This document shows, piece by piece, positions 47,111 to 59,051 of a DNA stretch of 64,000 nt; positions within the stretch are counted from its first letter, which is position 1, and the number at the start of each line of letters is the position of its first letter. The DNA is from Thuidium tamariscinum (Eukaryota; Streptophyta; Bryopsida; Hypnales; Thuidiaceae): the NCBI GenBank assembly GCA_947034885.2, contig OX344749.2, forward strand, positions 932,501-996,500. Direction: 5' to 3'. Made by a program: the position numbers and the translations under genes. The notes under the pieces were generated by a model. It worked only from the letters and a program-made list of their open reading frames with translations, did not search any database and was not told the DNA's origin.

Positions 47111-47880
47111 AGAGCGGCAGCACTATCATGCATGAAGTTGAGAGATCAGAGGTCGAAACCTGTTGTAACTTGTAAGTGAAACAGGACCGGGAGAGTGAAG
47201 TGGAAATTGCGACTTGGAAATGGGAGGATCAAGAGGCAGTTTAAAGATGCAAAGTTTTCACGGCAAGAGCGTGGCATGGGGTTTATGCTCTTCACGCACT
47301 TCAAGTGGAGTACGGTGGCCGGAGAGGGAAGGGGAATTCAGGGTTTTGGCTAATCGGGATCGATGCATATGACATCTAATCCAATATCAACCAAAGAACT
47401 ATATAGAGCCTGTAGCAGATCTCTCAGTGTCACAATTGAGAATCCAAAAGAAGATCATGCACTCATTTAAGCACATCAAACAAGGAACCCCCCCTCAAAT
47501 TCCAGTCATTTGCATGAGAAAGCAATTGAAGGAAATAATACAGATCACAAATCAAAGGTGTGGCAAGCACACCCTGAAATTTGATCAATCTTCTAATTTA
47601 ATCCATTACAAATGGCTACCAGTTCACAAAATGAAGAGCGCACCCACCCACCTTATCAATTACAATTTGAATTCTACTGCATCTCTAAGCGAGGGTGTGG
47701 ATTGATTGACCCTGGTTTTATTGATTCACCAAATATATCCTACGCTAGCCAGTAAATTATTAAAGTAAAGTAGTTCAGTGCACCCAATGTCTGCGACTGT
47801 CTAGAGTACCGTCCAGACTTATAGTAGTGCCGCGTGCCATGCATGGGCCTCACGTAACTTGCATGGCTCAGCGATAGGAT
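47111..47880. other. GC-richer region downstream of metallothionein 1
   Basis: No supported gene. It marks the exit from the repeats into the metallothionein island. Bases 47110-47340 have gene-like composition with no clear frame on either strand and may be the remains of a leader cut off by the repeat. Confidence 0.45.
47717..47722 (-). terminator. Candidate polyadenylation signal of metallothionein 1
   Basis: AATAAA on the minus strand, about 160 bp after the stop codon. Confidence 0.5.
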
Positions 47881-48213
47881 CTAGTATTCCTTGGCGCAGG
47901 TTCCGGCAGCGCAGTCGCAGTTGCCGCACTTGCCTCCATTTTCCTTGGCACAGGTTCCTGCTATGTACCACAATGTACATTAGCACCTGCCATTCTTTTT
48001 ATTGCAAATAAGGAACAATTATTTCATCAACGTACCGAAGTTTTATTAAATTTAGAAATCCCAGATTTTGATATATGTAGTTAGCTTAGATCGATGGCTA
48101 GAAAATTACATACCTGCAGCGCAATCGCAGTTGCCGCACTTGCCACCATTTTCCTTGGCGCAGGTTCCTGCGGCGCAGTCGCAGTTGCCGCACTTTCCAG
48201 TGTCCTTGGCCAT
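47881..48213 (-). CDS. Metallothionein-like protein 1: three CGNCDC repeats, 12 Cys
   Basis: A 58-aa cytosolic-type metal-binding protein. Exons are 48213-48114 and 47957-47881, with a 156-bp GT-AG intron in phase 1 that splits the Gly codon before the second TCAKE. After MAKDTG come three near-identical units KCGNCDCAAGTCAKENGG, the last ending KEY. Each unit has four Cys (C-x2-C-x-C-x4-C), 12 in all, with no aromatic residue except the final Tyr and no His. CGNCDC is the hallmark of the N-terminal domain of plant type 3 metallothioneins; here it is tandemly repeated and the long Cys-free linker and C-terminal Cys domain of that type are absent. Expected role is binding Cu, Zn or Cd and metal or redox buffering (inference). 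Its paralogue is at 59052-59579. The start is the only ATG before the repeats. Confidence 0.88.
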
Positions 48214-49182
48214 TGTTGCGAGGTTGTTAAGCTAGTACCTGAAACTGCACATACATGAACAGGGAAAACAAGTCTCTCTTAAGCACTTCTCCACCACCGG
48301 TCGGCAATGAATCGGTGAATGAAGATCAGAAAACTTTAATTATCGAAGCAAATATGGCACATTGGCCAGCATCAATATATCTATAGGTTCCAATTTTACT
48401 TGAACAGAGTTCTCCGCACTATTATGTGCAGCAATGTAAGTTGTGCTGATTCTAGCTAATACGTGTCCTATGATTCAATGTGTGCGTACGTTGAAATGTC
48501 ACGCTTCACGGCGCCATCGTTAATTGTTTGTGATAGAGCACAAAGCTTCAAAATCTAAGATAGTTATAGATCTGAGGACTCAGTTGGGCCATCGCAAAAG
48601 TGCCAAGTTCTAGGAATTTCCACATTTGTTTTTAACAAAAACAACGAGATCGCCATAATTACCTCGAATTAAGCAGAATAGCACCGATCAGATGATCTGC
48701 AAAAGATACAAAGTGAGAGGAGTCAACAAGTCAGAACCCCGTTACAAGCGCGTGAATTACAGAACTGAGAAAAATATATATCAACGCTCTTGCCATGTTC
48801 TCTCCTAGGCGAACATGATGTTACAAACTAACGTATTCGTCAAATCAAAATGGACTTAAAAGATAATCACAGTTCGTATGGAGTCCAAGGGTTTTTCACT
48901 AAAGCAGTACACGCTCGCTACTTTGTATTAAAAAAAAACTTTCATGTCCCTCAAGTGTCCTAAACAGACGGGACCAAAGCTGCAACCGGCTCCAATAAGA
49001 AGAGTCAGCTGGCTATGGTGCTCTATCCTGTCCAAAAGAGACGAAGCATCATGCATTGCAAACAAGTTAATTGGGAAGAAGAGCTGGAGACGACGACGGA
49101 GCGACCAGAATTGCACCACTGAAAGTGCCGCGAATAGAAGACAGTCCGAATTGAATGGTGCTCCAGACTTCCACTTGCTCAC
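48214..49182 (-). promoter_or_regulatory. Leader region of metallothionein 1 with a probable 5' intron
   Basis: A TATA box about 970 bp upstream of the ATG, and several ATGs in between, imply that a 5' untranslated intron is removed. A good acceptor, TATGTGCAG, ends near 48247, about 34 bp before the ATG. The donor is not settled. GTCTTCTATTC near 49140 is shared with the leader of metallothionein 2. Confidence 0.45.
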
Positions 49183-49190
49183 ATTTTATA
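49183..49190 (-). promoter_or_regulatory. TATA box of metallothionein 1
   Basis: The minus strand reads CAAGTATAAAATG. The first ten bases, CAAGTATAAA, are identical in the promoter of the paralogue near 60388-60397. Confidence 0.6.
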
Positions 49191-49199
49191 CTTGTGGCC

Positions 49200-50739
49200 C
49201 GGCTTGGACTGGGTCTCTGCATCGATCTACGCAACTTCTCACTTATTTGCCCAACCAGCGCAAGTTGCGCATTCATTTGTGTGGGGTAGCTAGGACAGAC
49301 AGACATCAGGATCGATAACAAGGTGGCGTACTGTCTAAGCCTAACTTACACAACTAGATGATTCACCATGGAGTTCTCCCTTGCACAACAACAGTGCCGT
49401 GAGGTGAGCTCAAGTTTGATGCGTAGCCTGTCTCTCTAGCTACTGCAGTACCCTACGCAGCTGTGGTCGGCCATGAGATATGCTAAAAGCTTTTGGGATC
49501 CTGTACTGTTTCTTATTGAAATGACTGACCCTGTTGATAACAGGAACTCGATCATGTAGCTCTGGCAATAACTTACACTTTGTTGACCTTCAATTAGTGA
49601 TTAAGTTGGTGTAAGTACAATTCTTCAGTTGGCAAAATTGGTTGATTGACCACTTTTCATTGAATGGAATCATGTAGGGATGGGGTTGTCTGCTACCTCT
49701 TCAATAGGGTTTGCGCACTGAGTCAATGACCTTCTAGGCACTCAGTGAGTCAGTGAGTGATTTCAATTCGTAAGAAATTCTCTTAAATTTAGTGCTAAGC
49801 ATAATGCAATCCAATCTCAAAAGAGTTTAGTGAAGTAACTGAACTAGTCTAGTGAAGTAGTGAACTCTCAATGAAAGCACACTCCAACATACATGGTAAT
49901 CATTGAATAATGCCAATTTCATGACTTCATCATATTGGCATAATTTCATGACATCAGCACTTCCAATATCTAGCGCCTTAAATCCTAAAATCCTAAATTA
50001 TTTACTCAACCACAATTTTAAAGTGCCTTTTTAGAATCAGAGTTTTGGAGCTTTAAATGGTGTCAAATTTTTAAAAATTGGCATTAGATGCTTTAATGAC
50101 ACAAAAATTGGAGTATCTTCTACTCATATTATGAACAAGTCAATAGTATCTAGTCAAATTGTGAGCCAATACAATCTATATAATCGAGCTTCTTACAAGG
50201 TGGGGAGTAATGAGAGAAGTTACAACTCAATTACAAAATGGATTAAATTAGCTCACAACATGGCTATAACCATTTGTATATGCTTACTGCTTAGTAACAA
50301 GCCAACAATAGGGATTGAAACATATAGCAAATAATCATGGCAATTAGATAAGAAGTTTAATATAGTTATTTTGTATTCTTCACTAGCAATTCCATTAAAA
50401 GTTGATGTATTTTATGAAGAATAAGGATTAAGGATTGTAAAAGTCATTGATTGAAAGTTTGAAACTGCTCTAAATAAGGTATATTGTCAAAATCCTTACT
50501 ATTGATCAATATGTTGTATTAGTGACTAATAAACTATTTTCAATAGTTTTCTTTAACCATAGGAGAGGAGACTTTGGAATTGGATTTGAAGATAGCTACC
50601 TCAAGACAATCAAGAGACTATAGAAATTAAGGAGTTTGACTATCAAGTAAGGTATTTGGTATTCCTTTACTTGAAAACTAAGCCAATATTTAAGCATCCC
50701 ATGTTTGCATCCATTTTTTTAACTAATTAAGTAAACATT
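49200..50739. other. Promoter-proximal and AT-rich spacer without genes
   Basis: Bases 49200-49780 keep the island composition and may hold upstream control sequence of metallothionein 1 (GCGCAAGTTGCGC near 49258 is a small palindrome). From 49800 the sequence turns AT-rich with no recognised feature. Confidence 0.45.
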
Positions 50740-51041
50740 GAAGCTTGTCTTTAGAAAAACAATTTTATAGTTCTTACTATTTTTACTATTTATTTAAAAT
50801 CAAACATCAAAGTGTCCATTTTCATGGTATTTTCCATTAGTCTAATAGTCTTTGATTATGCATAACTTTTGAAGATAAATTTTTTTAGACTTGAATTTTC
50901 ACACATCTTAGTTTCTAAATGCTTAAAAATCATTTTTATTTTATTTTATTTAAAAAATATATATTCCAAATGTCACAATACTCGGACAATAAAAAGGTCA
51001 TTTTGAGCCAAAATTGTTAAGTGTTTCTTGTGCAACTACCC
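50740..51041. mobile_element. Right-half fragment of the GGGTGATTGCAAGAAA family
   Basis: Matches the right half of 51044-52505 (CATTTTGAGCCAAAA, AAGTGTTTCTTG) and ends GCAACTACCC at 51041. The next element inserted immediately at this terminus. Confidence 0.65.
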
Positions 51042-51043
51042 AT

Positions 51044-52505
51044 GGGTGATTGCAAGAAACATTTGTCCTTTTTTTTGGTCCCCTTGATCTTTAGTAGATA
51101 GTTTTTGCTTATAACTTTTTCATCTTTTGTTCATTTGACTTGAAATTTGAAATGAAGGTGCACACAAAAGTTTTACATGTTTTGTAATTTTTTCAATATA
51201 AAAAAAATTATATTACTATTTTTGAACTGACCTTGATTGGGTGTCTACCTTAGCTATTTTAGGGGTTTTTAGTCCTATTGAGTGATTGCAAGAAACACTT
51301 GTTGATTTTGTTGTGTTTGGCAGATTTTTTTGGGAGTACTTTAAAATTAGAAAATCAATTTTTGAAAATTTTTAAAAATATGAATAATGTTTACACCTCT
51401 AAGAGTCTAAGATGAAGGTTTTCACCTACGGAAATGGATAGAAAAATTCTCTAAGCAGGAGAACTTGAAAAGTGCAAAACCTCCAAAAAATATATACCTT
51501 CATGTTTTAATTAGGAAAAATTAGTAGAAATAAGTATTTTAAAAAAATAAAAAATGTCCATTTGTAACAACTTTATAGAGATGGTCATTCACCAAAAAGA
51601 ACACCAAAATAATATTTTATATGTTTCAAAATATAAGGCAAAAGGAGCTCACTTTGTAGACCTCCACACCACATAAAATTAACTATTTTTAAAAATTCTT
51701 CCTTGGAGAGCTAGAAGTCTACTAGAATACTAGACAACCATTTATTCCAAATTTCATCTTAAAATCATTAAAAAAAAGTACTCCATAGTACTAAAAATCC
51801 CTAAATTGCAAAGTGTGACATCTAATCAAGGTCTATTTTTGGACAATAAATTATTTTTGAAAATAAAAAATAAATAAAAAAAGTCTTATAATAGATATGA
51901 ATACCTTACCTACAAATATTGAGTCAATCGGAGCCAAAACACAAAAGTTATGGCCAAAAAACAGATCAGCACACATATTGTGACACAAAATAGGACAAGT
52001 GTTTCTTGCAATCATCCTATTTTTGACCCAAAAATCCAAATTTCGATTTGAAAATTGGCATACAAGGACCTCTACTAAAGTTACAGAAGTCCAAAAGATA
52101 TTTTTTGAAAATAATATATTGCCCAACTTCTAGTCTTCCACATGTGCTCAAAATGCACTACCTTTGTACAAGTTATTTTTTCCAAAGATGAAAATTGTTG
52201 GAGAAGAGCATCTTTAAGTTAGAAAAAAATAATTTTTTGATTTTAATTTTAGAAAATTTTTACTATTTTTAATAAATCAAAGAAAAAAAAGTCTATTTTC
52301 ATTATATTTTCCATTGTCCTTTTTTTTGCATAACTTTTAGAGGTAAATTTTTTTAAGTCTAAATTTTAAGAAACACAATATTTTCATTGCTCTTCAAATT
52401 ATTTATGTTTTATTTTATTTAAGAAATAATAATTCCAAAAGTCATAGGACTCATGGAAATAAACCATTTTGAGACAAAACCAGTAAGCATTTCTTGCAAC
52501 AACCC
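51044..52505. mobile_element. GGGTGATTGCAAGAAA-family element, TSD CCAT, hosting a nested copy
   Basis: CCAT (51040-51043), GGGTGATTGCAAGAAAC; right end TTTCTTGCAACAACCC, then CCAT (52506-52509). The interior matches the 34255-35900 element. It is split at 51280-52017 by a member of the sister subfamily; without it the element is about 720 bp. Confidence 0.85.
51280..52017. mobile_element. GAGTGATTGCAAGAAA-family transposon, 738 bp, TSD TATT, nested
   Basis: TATT (51276-51279), GAGTGATTGCAAGAAACAC; right end GTGTTTCTTGCAATCATCC, then TATT (52018-52021). The uninterrupted target (TCCTATTTTGACCC) exists in the related host near 34485. The minus-strand frame 52126-51851 is a shifted reading of the element edge. 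Confidence 0.9.
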
Positions 52506-52509
52506 CCAT

Positions 52510-53514
52510 AGAGATATCCAAAAAACAAAAACAAATTTATTTGAAGGATTTTAGTTCTTTGTGAAATTTGAATCAACATAATTAAAAAAATAATAATAAA
52601 TCAAAAATTGCACAAGACATTTTGTATGGTCAAATTTCCAAAATTAAATAGTTTTGACATACAAGTGCTAAAATTGACCTAAAGGTGCAATATACAACAA
52701 ATAATGAATACGGATAGTGTTCACAAAGGTACTAAGATACTAGAAAAACTTTAGGCTATTAAAGGGACACTTTCATACACAAAAATGTGCAAATCTAGAA
52801 ATTACTATCTAACTAAATGAGCTCACTTAGAATCCCGCTAGTGAAAGTTAATTGGTATGCATGCCCATCAAATTTTTGATTAAATTTTTTCTTTTATATA
52901 TTTATGCATACACATATTCTTTATTTTTATTTTTTTATTCTATTCTCGATTCTATTTTAATTATACATCCGCCAAAACTAGAATTGCCTTGTAGATGGCC
53001 AAGAGTTTTTGTAATGAAAAGATATTTGATTAAAAAGTATACATTTAGAATACCTTGCCTATCAATCTATCATTAGACTTGAAATGGAAGTCCTTTGACC
53101 ACAAAAATAACTTCAAAATCATTTCTTCACTCTATGTATGTTTCTTTACTCCCATCTAATAAGTATAAATTCTTCAAAAAATTTATTCTTATTTTTCAAA
53201 GATGAATTTGTAAGTCTTCTATAAGTTTAAGTATTCTTTTTGGAAAAATCAATTTCAAGATATTCTTAAATTTTATTTTCAAAATATCTCAAAATCTATA
53301 GTAGATGTATAATTATAATAGTGTAGAATATAATGGATTAAAGATATTTATTTTGTATCTCTATAATTGATAAATAAATAAATAATAGTTGCATATTCAA
53401 ATTTCAAATTGAAATAAAATATTCAATACCATGATTTTTTCAAATTTGAGTAGAAACAACATATCATGAATTTATTTCATTATTTAGCCATAAATTCTAA
53501 AAAGAGCATTTTTA
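52510..53514. other. AT-rich spacer without genes
   Basis: No recognisable feature; the frame 52852-53076 is AT-driven. Confidence 0.5.
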
Positions 53515-53726
53515 CACTACAAGAGAAAGGGGTGTTTTAAGTATAGTCCTAGAGATAACATTTTAAGTAATAACCTTTATAGGAGACTTTAAGTAAGAAA
53601 TAAGTGTCTTTCTAGTAAAATTTTACTAGAAAGACACTTATTTCTTACTTAAAGTCTCCTATAAAGGTTATTACTTAAAATGTTATCTCTAGGACTATAC
53701 TTAAAACACCCCTTTCTCTTGTAGTG
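53515..53726. mobile_element. CACTA-type MITE forming a perfect 212-bp palindrome, TSD TTA
   Basis: TTA (53512-53514), CACTACAAGAGAAAGGGG at the left, CCCCTTTCTCTTGTAGTG at the right, TTA (53727-53729). The left 106 bases are the exact reverse complement of the right 106; the centre lies between 53620 and 53621 with no loop. Each arm contains short repeated AAGTA words. No coding capacity. Confidence 0.95.
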
Positions 53727-53729
53727 TTA

Positions 53730-56426
53730 TGGTCCAAATTTGCATTAAAAAAAGAGGTTTGAAGTTGCTTCAAGAGAATATGCATTATGCAATGATCCCT
53801 AAATCAAGCTCCTTCAAGCAATTGCAAGAAAAAAAATTTAATTATTTTTTATTACTTGGTTATAGCTAAACTTGTTTTTTGATCATATCCTTTATGCATT
53901 ATGGCTCCAAAATACTTAAAAATTTATAAATGATGTGTTCATGAATATTATATAACTTATCTAATATTTTTCACATTTTAATTTTCAAAAATGTTTTATT
54001 ATCTTAAAATAGTCTTCAAGTGAATGTCGCATTGATGCACTAACCAATTCATTAGCCCCTAAAAACAGATTTGGAATTGAACTTTAGAAAATATAATTCT
54101 ATCATAGAACAATAGCTACAGATAAAGGAATTCTAAGAACATTCAATTTTGCATTATATAAAAACCAGCAAATTAAACTTCTTCTTTAGTTGCCCCTTGC
54201 ATATTTCAACAATGAAAGAATTATTTTCAGGATTCTTTAAGTGAATAAAGACACCATTTAAAATTATTTTTTCCTACATCTTTCTAAATTGGAATACTTC
54301 TAGAGTTCTAGTCTAATTGACATTTTTAAATTATACTTACCAATATGCCAATTTGATTCATAGGTAATGGATATAGGAAGACAATTTTAATTTATTTCCA
54401 TTTAGAAACTCATAAAACTTAAAATTGAAATTTTAATATGTCTACAAGTATCAAAATATCAATTTTTTTGAGATTTTGCACTTTAAATGGTCTCTTGTTT
54501 AGGGAATTATTACATGCTCTATCTTCATAGGACAATAGGACATAGGATAAAGTCTTCTTTAAGATTTTTACATTGACCATATTTATTTGTTTATTTTAAA
54601 GTTATTTTCTTTGTTTTTAAGTATTCTGGAAAGAAATTTTAAGCACATTGAAAATACAACAAAATCAATAGGTGTCTTTTACAATTACCCTACTTTTATA
54701 GAAAAGTAAAAATATATTACAATAAAGGGAATATCACACACTCCCCCCTTCCTTGATTGGATTTTTTTTTTTAAATTCTATCTACTAGGTTTTATAATCT
54801 TGAAAAATTGAAATCATTTGCAAAATACAAAACATCCTTTCAAACTTTTTAGGGTTAAATTCTATTACACTAGTAAGAAACTAAGAAAGCCTATCAGCAA
54901 AAGTCATTGAGCTTGATGGTTTGAGATTTAGGGTCAAAATATTTAGAAGTAAATATCTTTTGTTTCCAAATTGAATTTAAAAAAATCAAAGATAGCAATC
55001 AATTATCAATAGATAGCATCTACATTTGTAGAAAAGTATTTTTGTATACTTCTAAATGACTACAATTTTGGTGATTGATTTTTTAAAATTAGAGCATTAT
55101 TTTAGGTTTATACATTACTAAAATATCTAAGAATGTCATGGTGAATTTTTAAAATTTAGAAATTTCATGTGTTTAGCACAACAAAATAAAATAATACTCT
55201 CTTTTTGCCCCAAATGAACCACTAAAGTATTTTTTTCACTAAAAATGAGCCACTGCAATTTGCATTTTTCCTATTATCATATAGAAAAATTGAATGCCTA
55301 TGTTTTGCTCTATATGTGAGTCCAAATCCATGTGCATGTGTAACAAAAGAATAAAATTGATCCAAAAATTATAAGACTTCAAAGTCATTAGATTGTTGCA
55401 TTTAAAAAATAATAATAAAAAATTTCTGACCATGAAAGAGACATTTGAATATAAATGTGCATGACACATGAAACAAATGTTATCAACATTTTTGAAATTC
55501 CTCCACTTTAATCCAACCCAAATTTAAATAATAACTTATGTATAAGTCTAGTATAGTTTACTAGAAGATGGTTTTCGTTTGTTTGTTGTATGAAAATGTC
55601 ATGCTATTGTAGAGCATTCTATTTGATTTGTTTGGTAGTAAGAGTAAAAGGTCCACCACCCTGGTTTTTCCTTATTTCTTATTAGTACCTTAGATTGGAA
55701 GGAAATGCTTATTTGATTGTATATTTTGTTGTGTATACCTTAAACACTTTATTTTCAAAAATTTGAATACTTAATATAATCAAAACTTCTCAAAAGTCAA
55801 ATCCTTAAATACCATAATAGATTCAAATTCTACAATAATGAAATATATTGGCAAAAATATGCATTCACAAGATCTCTTTTAACACCCATGGGGATAATCC
55901 CTCAATGCCCAAGGGGCCCAAAAGTGTCTGCACATAGCCTAGAAGTCCGATTCAAAGTGTTGCATCCAATGTTTACATTCAATAAAACTTATTGGAAAAA
56001 TTGCACATACTAATCTAGTTAGTACTTAGTAAGGTAAAATTTTCAAATCAATTCAAGCTATACAGTTTTTTTGGAAGCCAATTGAATTCCATAGCTTTAA
56101 TTTGAGTTCACTAAACTGTAATTAATGACTCCAACTTTGGGGGCTTGTATTTCCTTCATTCAATGTTTTTTTCAATAAAATTTGTTGGGTTAGATTCTTC
56201 TAGAAGTCTACTTACTGTAGTCAAATTTTCATACCAAATCAAATTGTTTTCAATATTTGTGAGAAATTCAAAGTTCAAAAACCAGCCATACCTGGATTAC
56301 ATTAAACCTTGGCAGCTTGAACATTCTTTTTCATATGGTATTCATCTCTAATAATTTTTTTTGAAAAGTTCTACATTCTAGTCTATTTTGTATGGCTAAA
56401 ATTTCATATAAATCCAAGACTTTATG
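53730..56426. other. AT-rich region without genes
   Basis: No recognisable gene or repeat. Frames 55239-55469 and 56145-56351 have AT-driven composition and no motif. Confidence 0.5.
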
Positions 56427-56430
56427 AGTA

Positions 56431-57177
56431 GGGTGATTGCACGAAAGACCTGTACTATTTGTTGTGTTTTGCAATAGTACTCCTGATTTTTTCGGAGTAC
56501 TATTTAATTTGAAAAATAATTTTTTAATTTAAAAAAAAATATGACTTATATATATACCTTTAAGACAAAGGTACCTACAAAAGGAATTGTATAGGAAAAT
56601 TTTCTAAGTAGGAGAACTAGAAAAGTGCCAAATCTCAAGAAAATACATACCTTCATGTTTTAATTAGGGAAAAATAGTAAAAATAATTAAATACAAAAAA
56701 TAAAAAGTGTCCATTTTCAAAAAATTTATGGAGATGGTCATTCACCAAAGAATCTACCAAAATAATATTTTATATGTTTCAAAATACAAGCAAAATGAAA
56801 CTCTCTTTGTAGACCTCTCACCTCTGGTCCTCCACATGACATAAAATTAACTATTTTTGAAAATCCTTTTGTGGAAAGCTAGAAGTCTATTAGAAGACCA
56901 TATCCTCTAAATTTCATCTCAAAATCATTAAAAAAAGGTATTCCATAGTACTAAAAACCTCCAAATTGTCATATGTGACATTCAATCACTAGTACTATTT
57001 TTATATTAAACTATTTTTGAAAATTATCAAAAATTCATGTAAGTTGTATGATAGTTATGAGTACCTTCTCTAGAAATCTTGAGTCATTTGGAGCAAAAAT
57101 GCAAAAGTTATGGTCAAAAAATAGATCAGCATGAGACGTGTGACGGAAAATAGTACAAATCTTTCATGCAATTGCCC
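56431..57177. mobile_element. GGGTGATTGCACGAAA-family transposon, 747 bp, TSD AGTA
   Basis: AGTA (56427-56430), GGGTGATTGCACGAAAGACC; right end CTTTCATGCAATTGCCC, then AGTA (57178-57181). The interior aligns with 42850-43597 and 51280-52017 (CTAAGTAGGAGAACT, ATTTTATATGTTTCAAAATA, GTGACGGAAAATAGT). TIR mutations suggest an older copy. Confidence 0.9.
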
Positions 57178-57181
57178 AGTA

Positions 57182-57667
57182 ATTGAGAAGCATTTCAGTA
57201 GAAGGAGGTTCAACCACTCTTGTTTTTTTTACTCCCTTTTGTGCTATATTTTTGACATTTCAAAGTCATTTTGCAAACACAATTAGTCAACTCAATCATT
57301 ACATGTCTCAAACAAGTGAACCAAAGAAATCTATGGTTGGATTTGTTAATGAATAAATATAGATGAAGATTTCTACCTTGCTTTAAATTTGAGCTACTTA
57401 AAAGTTGTTTTGGCCTAAAAGCATCAAATGTATTTAGGGATTAACCTTTAATTAATACTTAGTTGGTCACCATAAAAATCATCTATATTAAAATTGTTTA
57501 ACATAATCTACAATATTTTACAATAACCATATGTACTCATCGATGCCCAAACTATCATCCATAATCCTCCTTTTTTACACAAAATTCCAAGAATAAAAAA
57601 CTGCACTTTTGTCTTACACAAGAAGATTCTTTGTCATTCATCCACCAAAAAATAGCTACAACATTGT
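57182..57667. other. Spacer without genes
   Basis: No gene. Near 57600-57645 a segment (TGCACTTTTGTCTTACACAAG, ATTCTTTGTCATTCATCC) resembles the inside of the adjacent TTAA-flanked MITE and may be a fragment of another copy. Confidence 0.45.
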
Positions 57668-57671
57668 TTAA

Positions 57672-57882
57672 CCCTTGAAGGACAGATTGGTGGCCGCGGA
57701 AACCATGCATTTTGATACTGTGTGACATCACCTACTTTGAAAAAGCCAAATATATGTATTGGAAGTCAAAGTAACGTAGAAGATCTTCCCTTTCCACCCC
57801 CAATACCGAGGATGAAAAGTTGCATTTCTATCCTAGAAGAAAAGATTCTTCGTCATTCAGAGTCCGTGGTGTCGTTCAAGGG
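57672..57882. mobile_element. 211-bp MITE with TTAA flanks (piggyBac-like ends), copy 2
   Basis: TTAA (57668-57671), CCCTTGAAGGACAG; the right end reads the inverse of CCCTTGAACGACACC, then TTAA (57883-57886). TIRs match at 12 of the first 13 positions and differ beyond. Partner of 7989-8197. Confidence 0.75.
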
Positions 57883-57886
57883 TTAA

Positions 57887-59051
57887 GGATAAAGTATCAT
57901 CTCCTATAAAAAGTCAAGAGTCCTATAATGAGGGAAGTATCTTCTGCTCTACAATAGTCAACAAAACTATAATGAGGGGAGTACCAATACTAATATACTA
58001 TTCACTGAAAACGTATGCAGGCAACTTCCAAAAAATATTGGATGAAAAAATCGGTTTTTTCTATTCTAGTGGCAGTCTCACGTGAAGTCGTCCATCGGAC
58101 ACTTAGTGTGCACGGCATCCTTCTACTTAGGGATGAAAACAGACGCTGGCTAGCGACACCAGAACATTAGACATTTCGAAATTGAGGAAACTTAGTGCAA
58201 GATATGATGTCGATCAGGAAGCAATAGTTACATGAAAAGTCTAATTCATGAATTTCACAATATTGAATCTGAACTGCGGAGCTCATACATGTTGGAGAAT
58301 TTTCCATCCATGGCACATCAAATGAGTATGATGACAAACAAGCACGCGATAACGCCTGCTTAGATAGTCCGTGTTCCGATTCAAGCCATAACTGCTAAGG
58401 TATTGAAGCATAAGAATTCATGCACTCCACATAAAATTGAAGAAGATGCAAAATGTCTCTGACTCTGCAACATTGATTCTTCAACCCATCTTGCCAGGTC
58501 CGCAAGCATCTCATCGGAGGTGTCCGTATTCAAGGTCAGTTACAGGCATGCGATTCCATTAAATTGTAGTACACTGTCCGAAGGCTCCAATGAAGAATGT
58601 CATGCAGTCCGTAAACATTGATCGACACAGAGAATCAAATCAAATCAAATCAAATCAAGTACGCCAATCATCTAATACACAGCGAGATGGATCAGAAAAC
58701 TGGAAATGGGAGTGCTGAGGAAGCACAGTCACCCCTGTTATTGATCAAAGTAGTAATTTTCTCAACCCATGGCAAATCTGGCCAGAAGGCCAGCCATTTC
58801 AAGCACGGACCCATGTATTTCAGTATCACTCCTATTCAGAAGGGTCCGGCAACCTGCTAGCTGGGTGTTATTTACTGAAAAACAAAACCACAGACTTATG
58901 TAATCATCTCTGTCGTCCACCAACACTAGATATCTCACATGACGATTCCAAGCACAAGCTTCTACATCGATGGTACACGCTGTGTCTATATATGTAGCAC
59001 ACTAGCTATTAATTATCCATATTTATACGGACCCATAGACCCGGCTGAGGT
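57887..59051. other. Island sequence downstream of metallothionein 2
   Basis: GC-richer, no supported gene. The 80-aa frame 58618-58860 starts in a microsatellite and has no motif. It probably includes the 3' untranslated region of metallothionein 2; no canonical AATAAA was seen close to the stop. Confidence 0.45.
58633..58657. repeat. (AATCA)5 microsatellite
   Basis: Five perfect tandem units. Confidence 0.9.

Noticed and set aside
46378-47175. Plus-strand frames of 62, 123 and 65 aa in a GC-richer stretch
   Set aside because: The stretch is part B of a dispersed repeat; the corresponding frames are broken differently in the other two copies.
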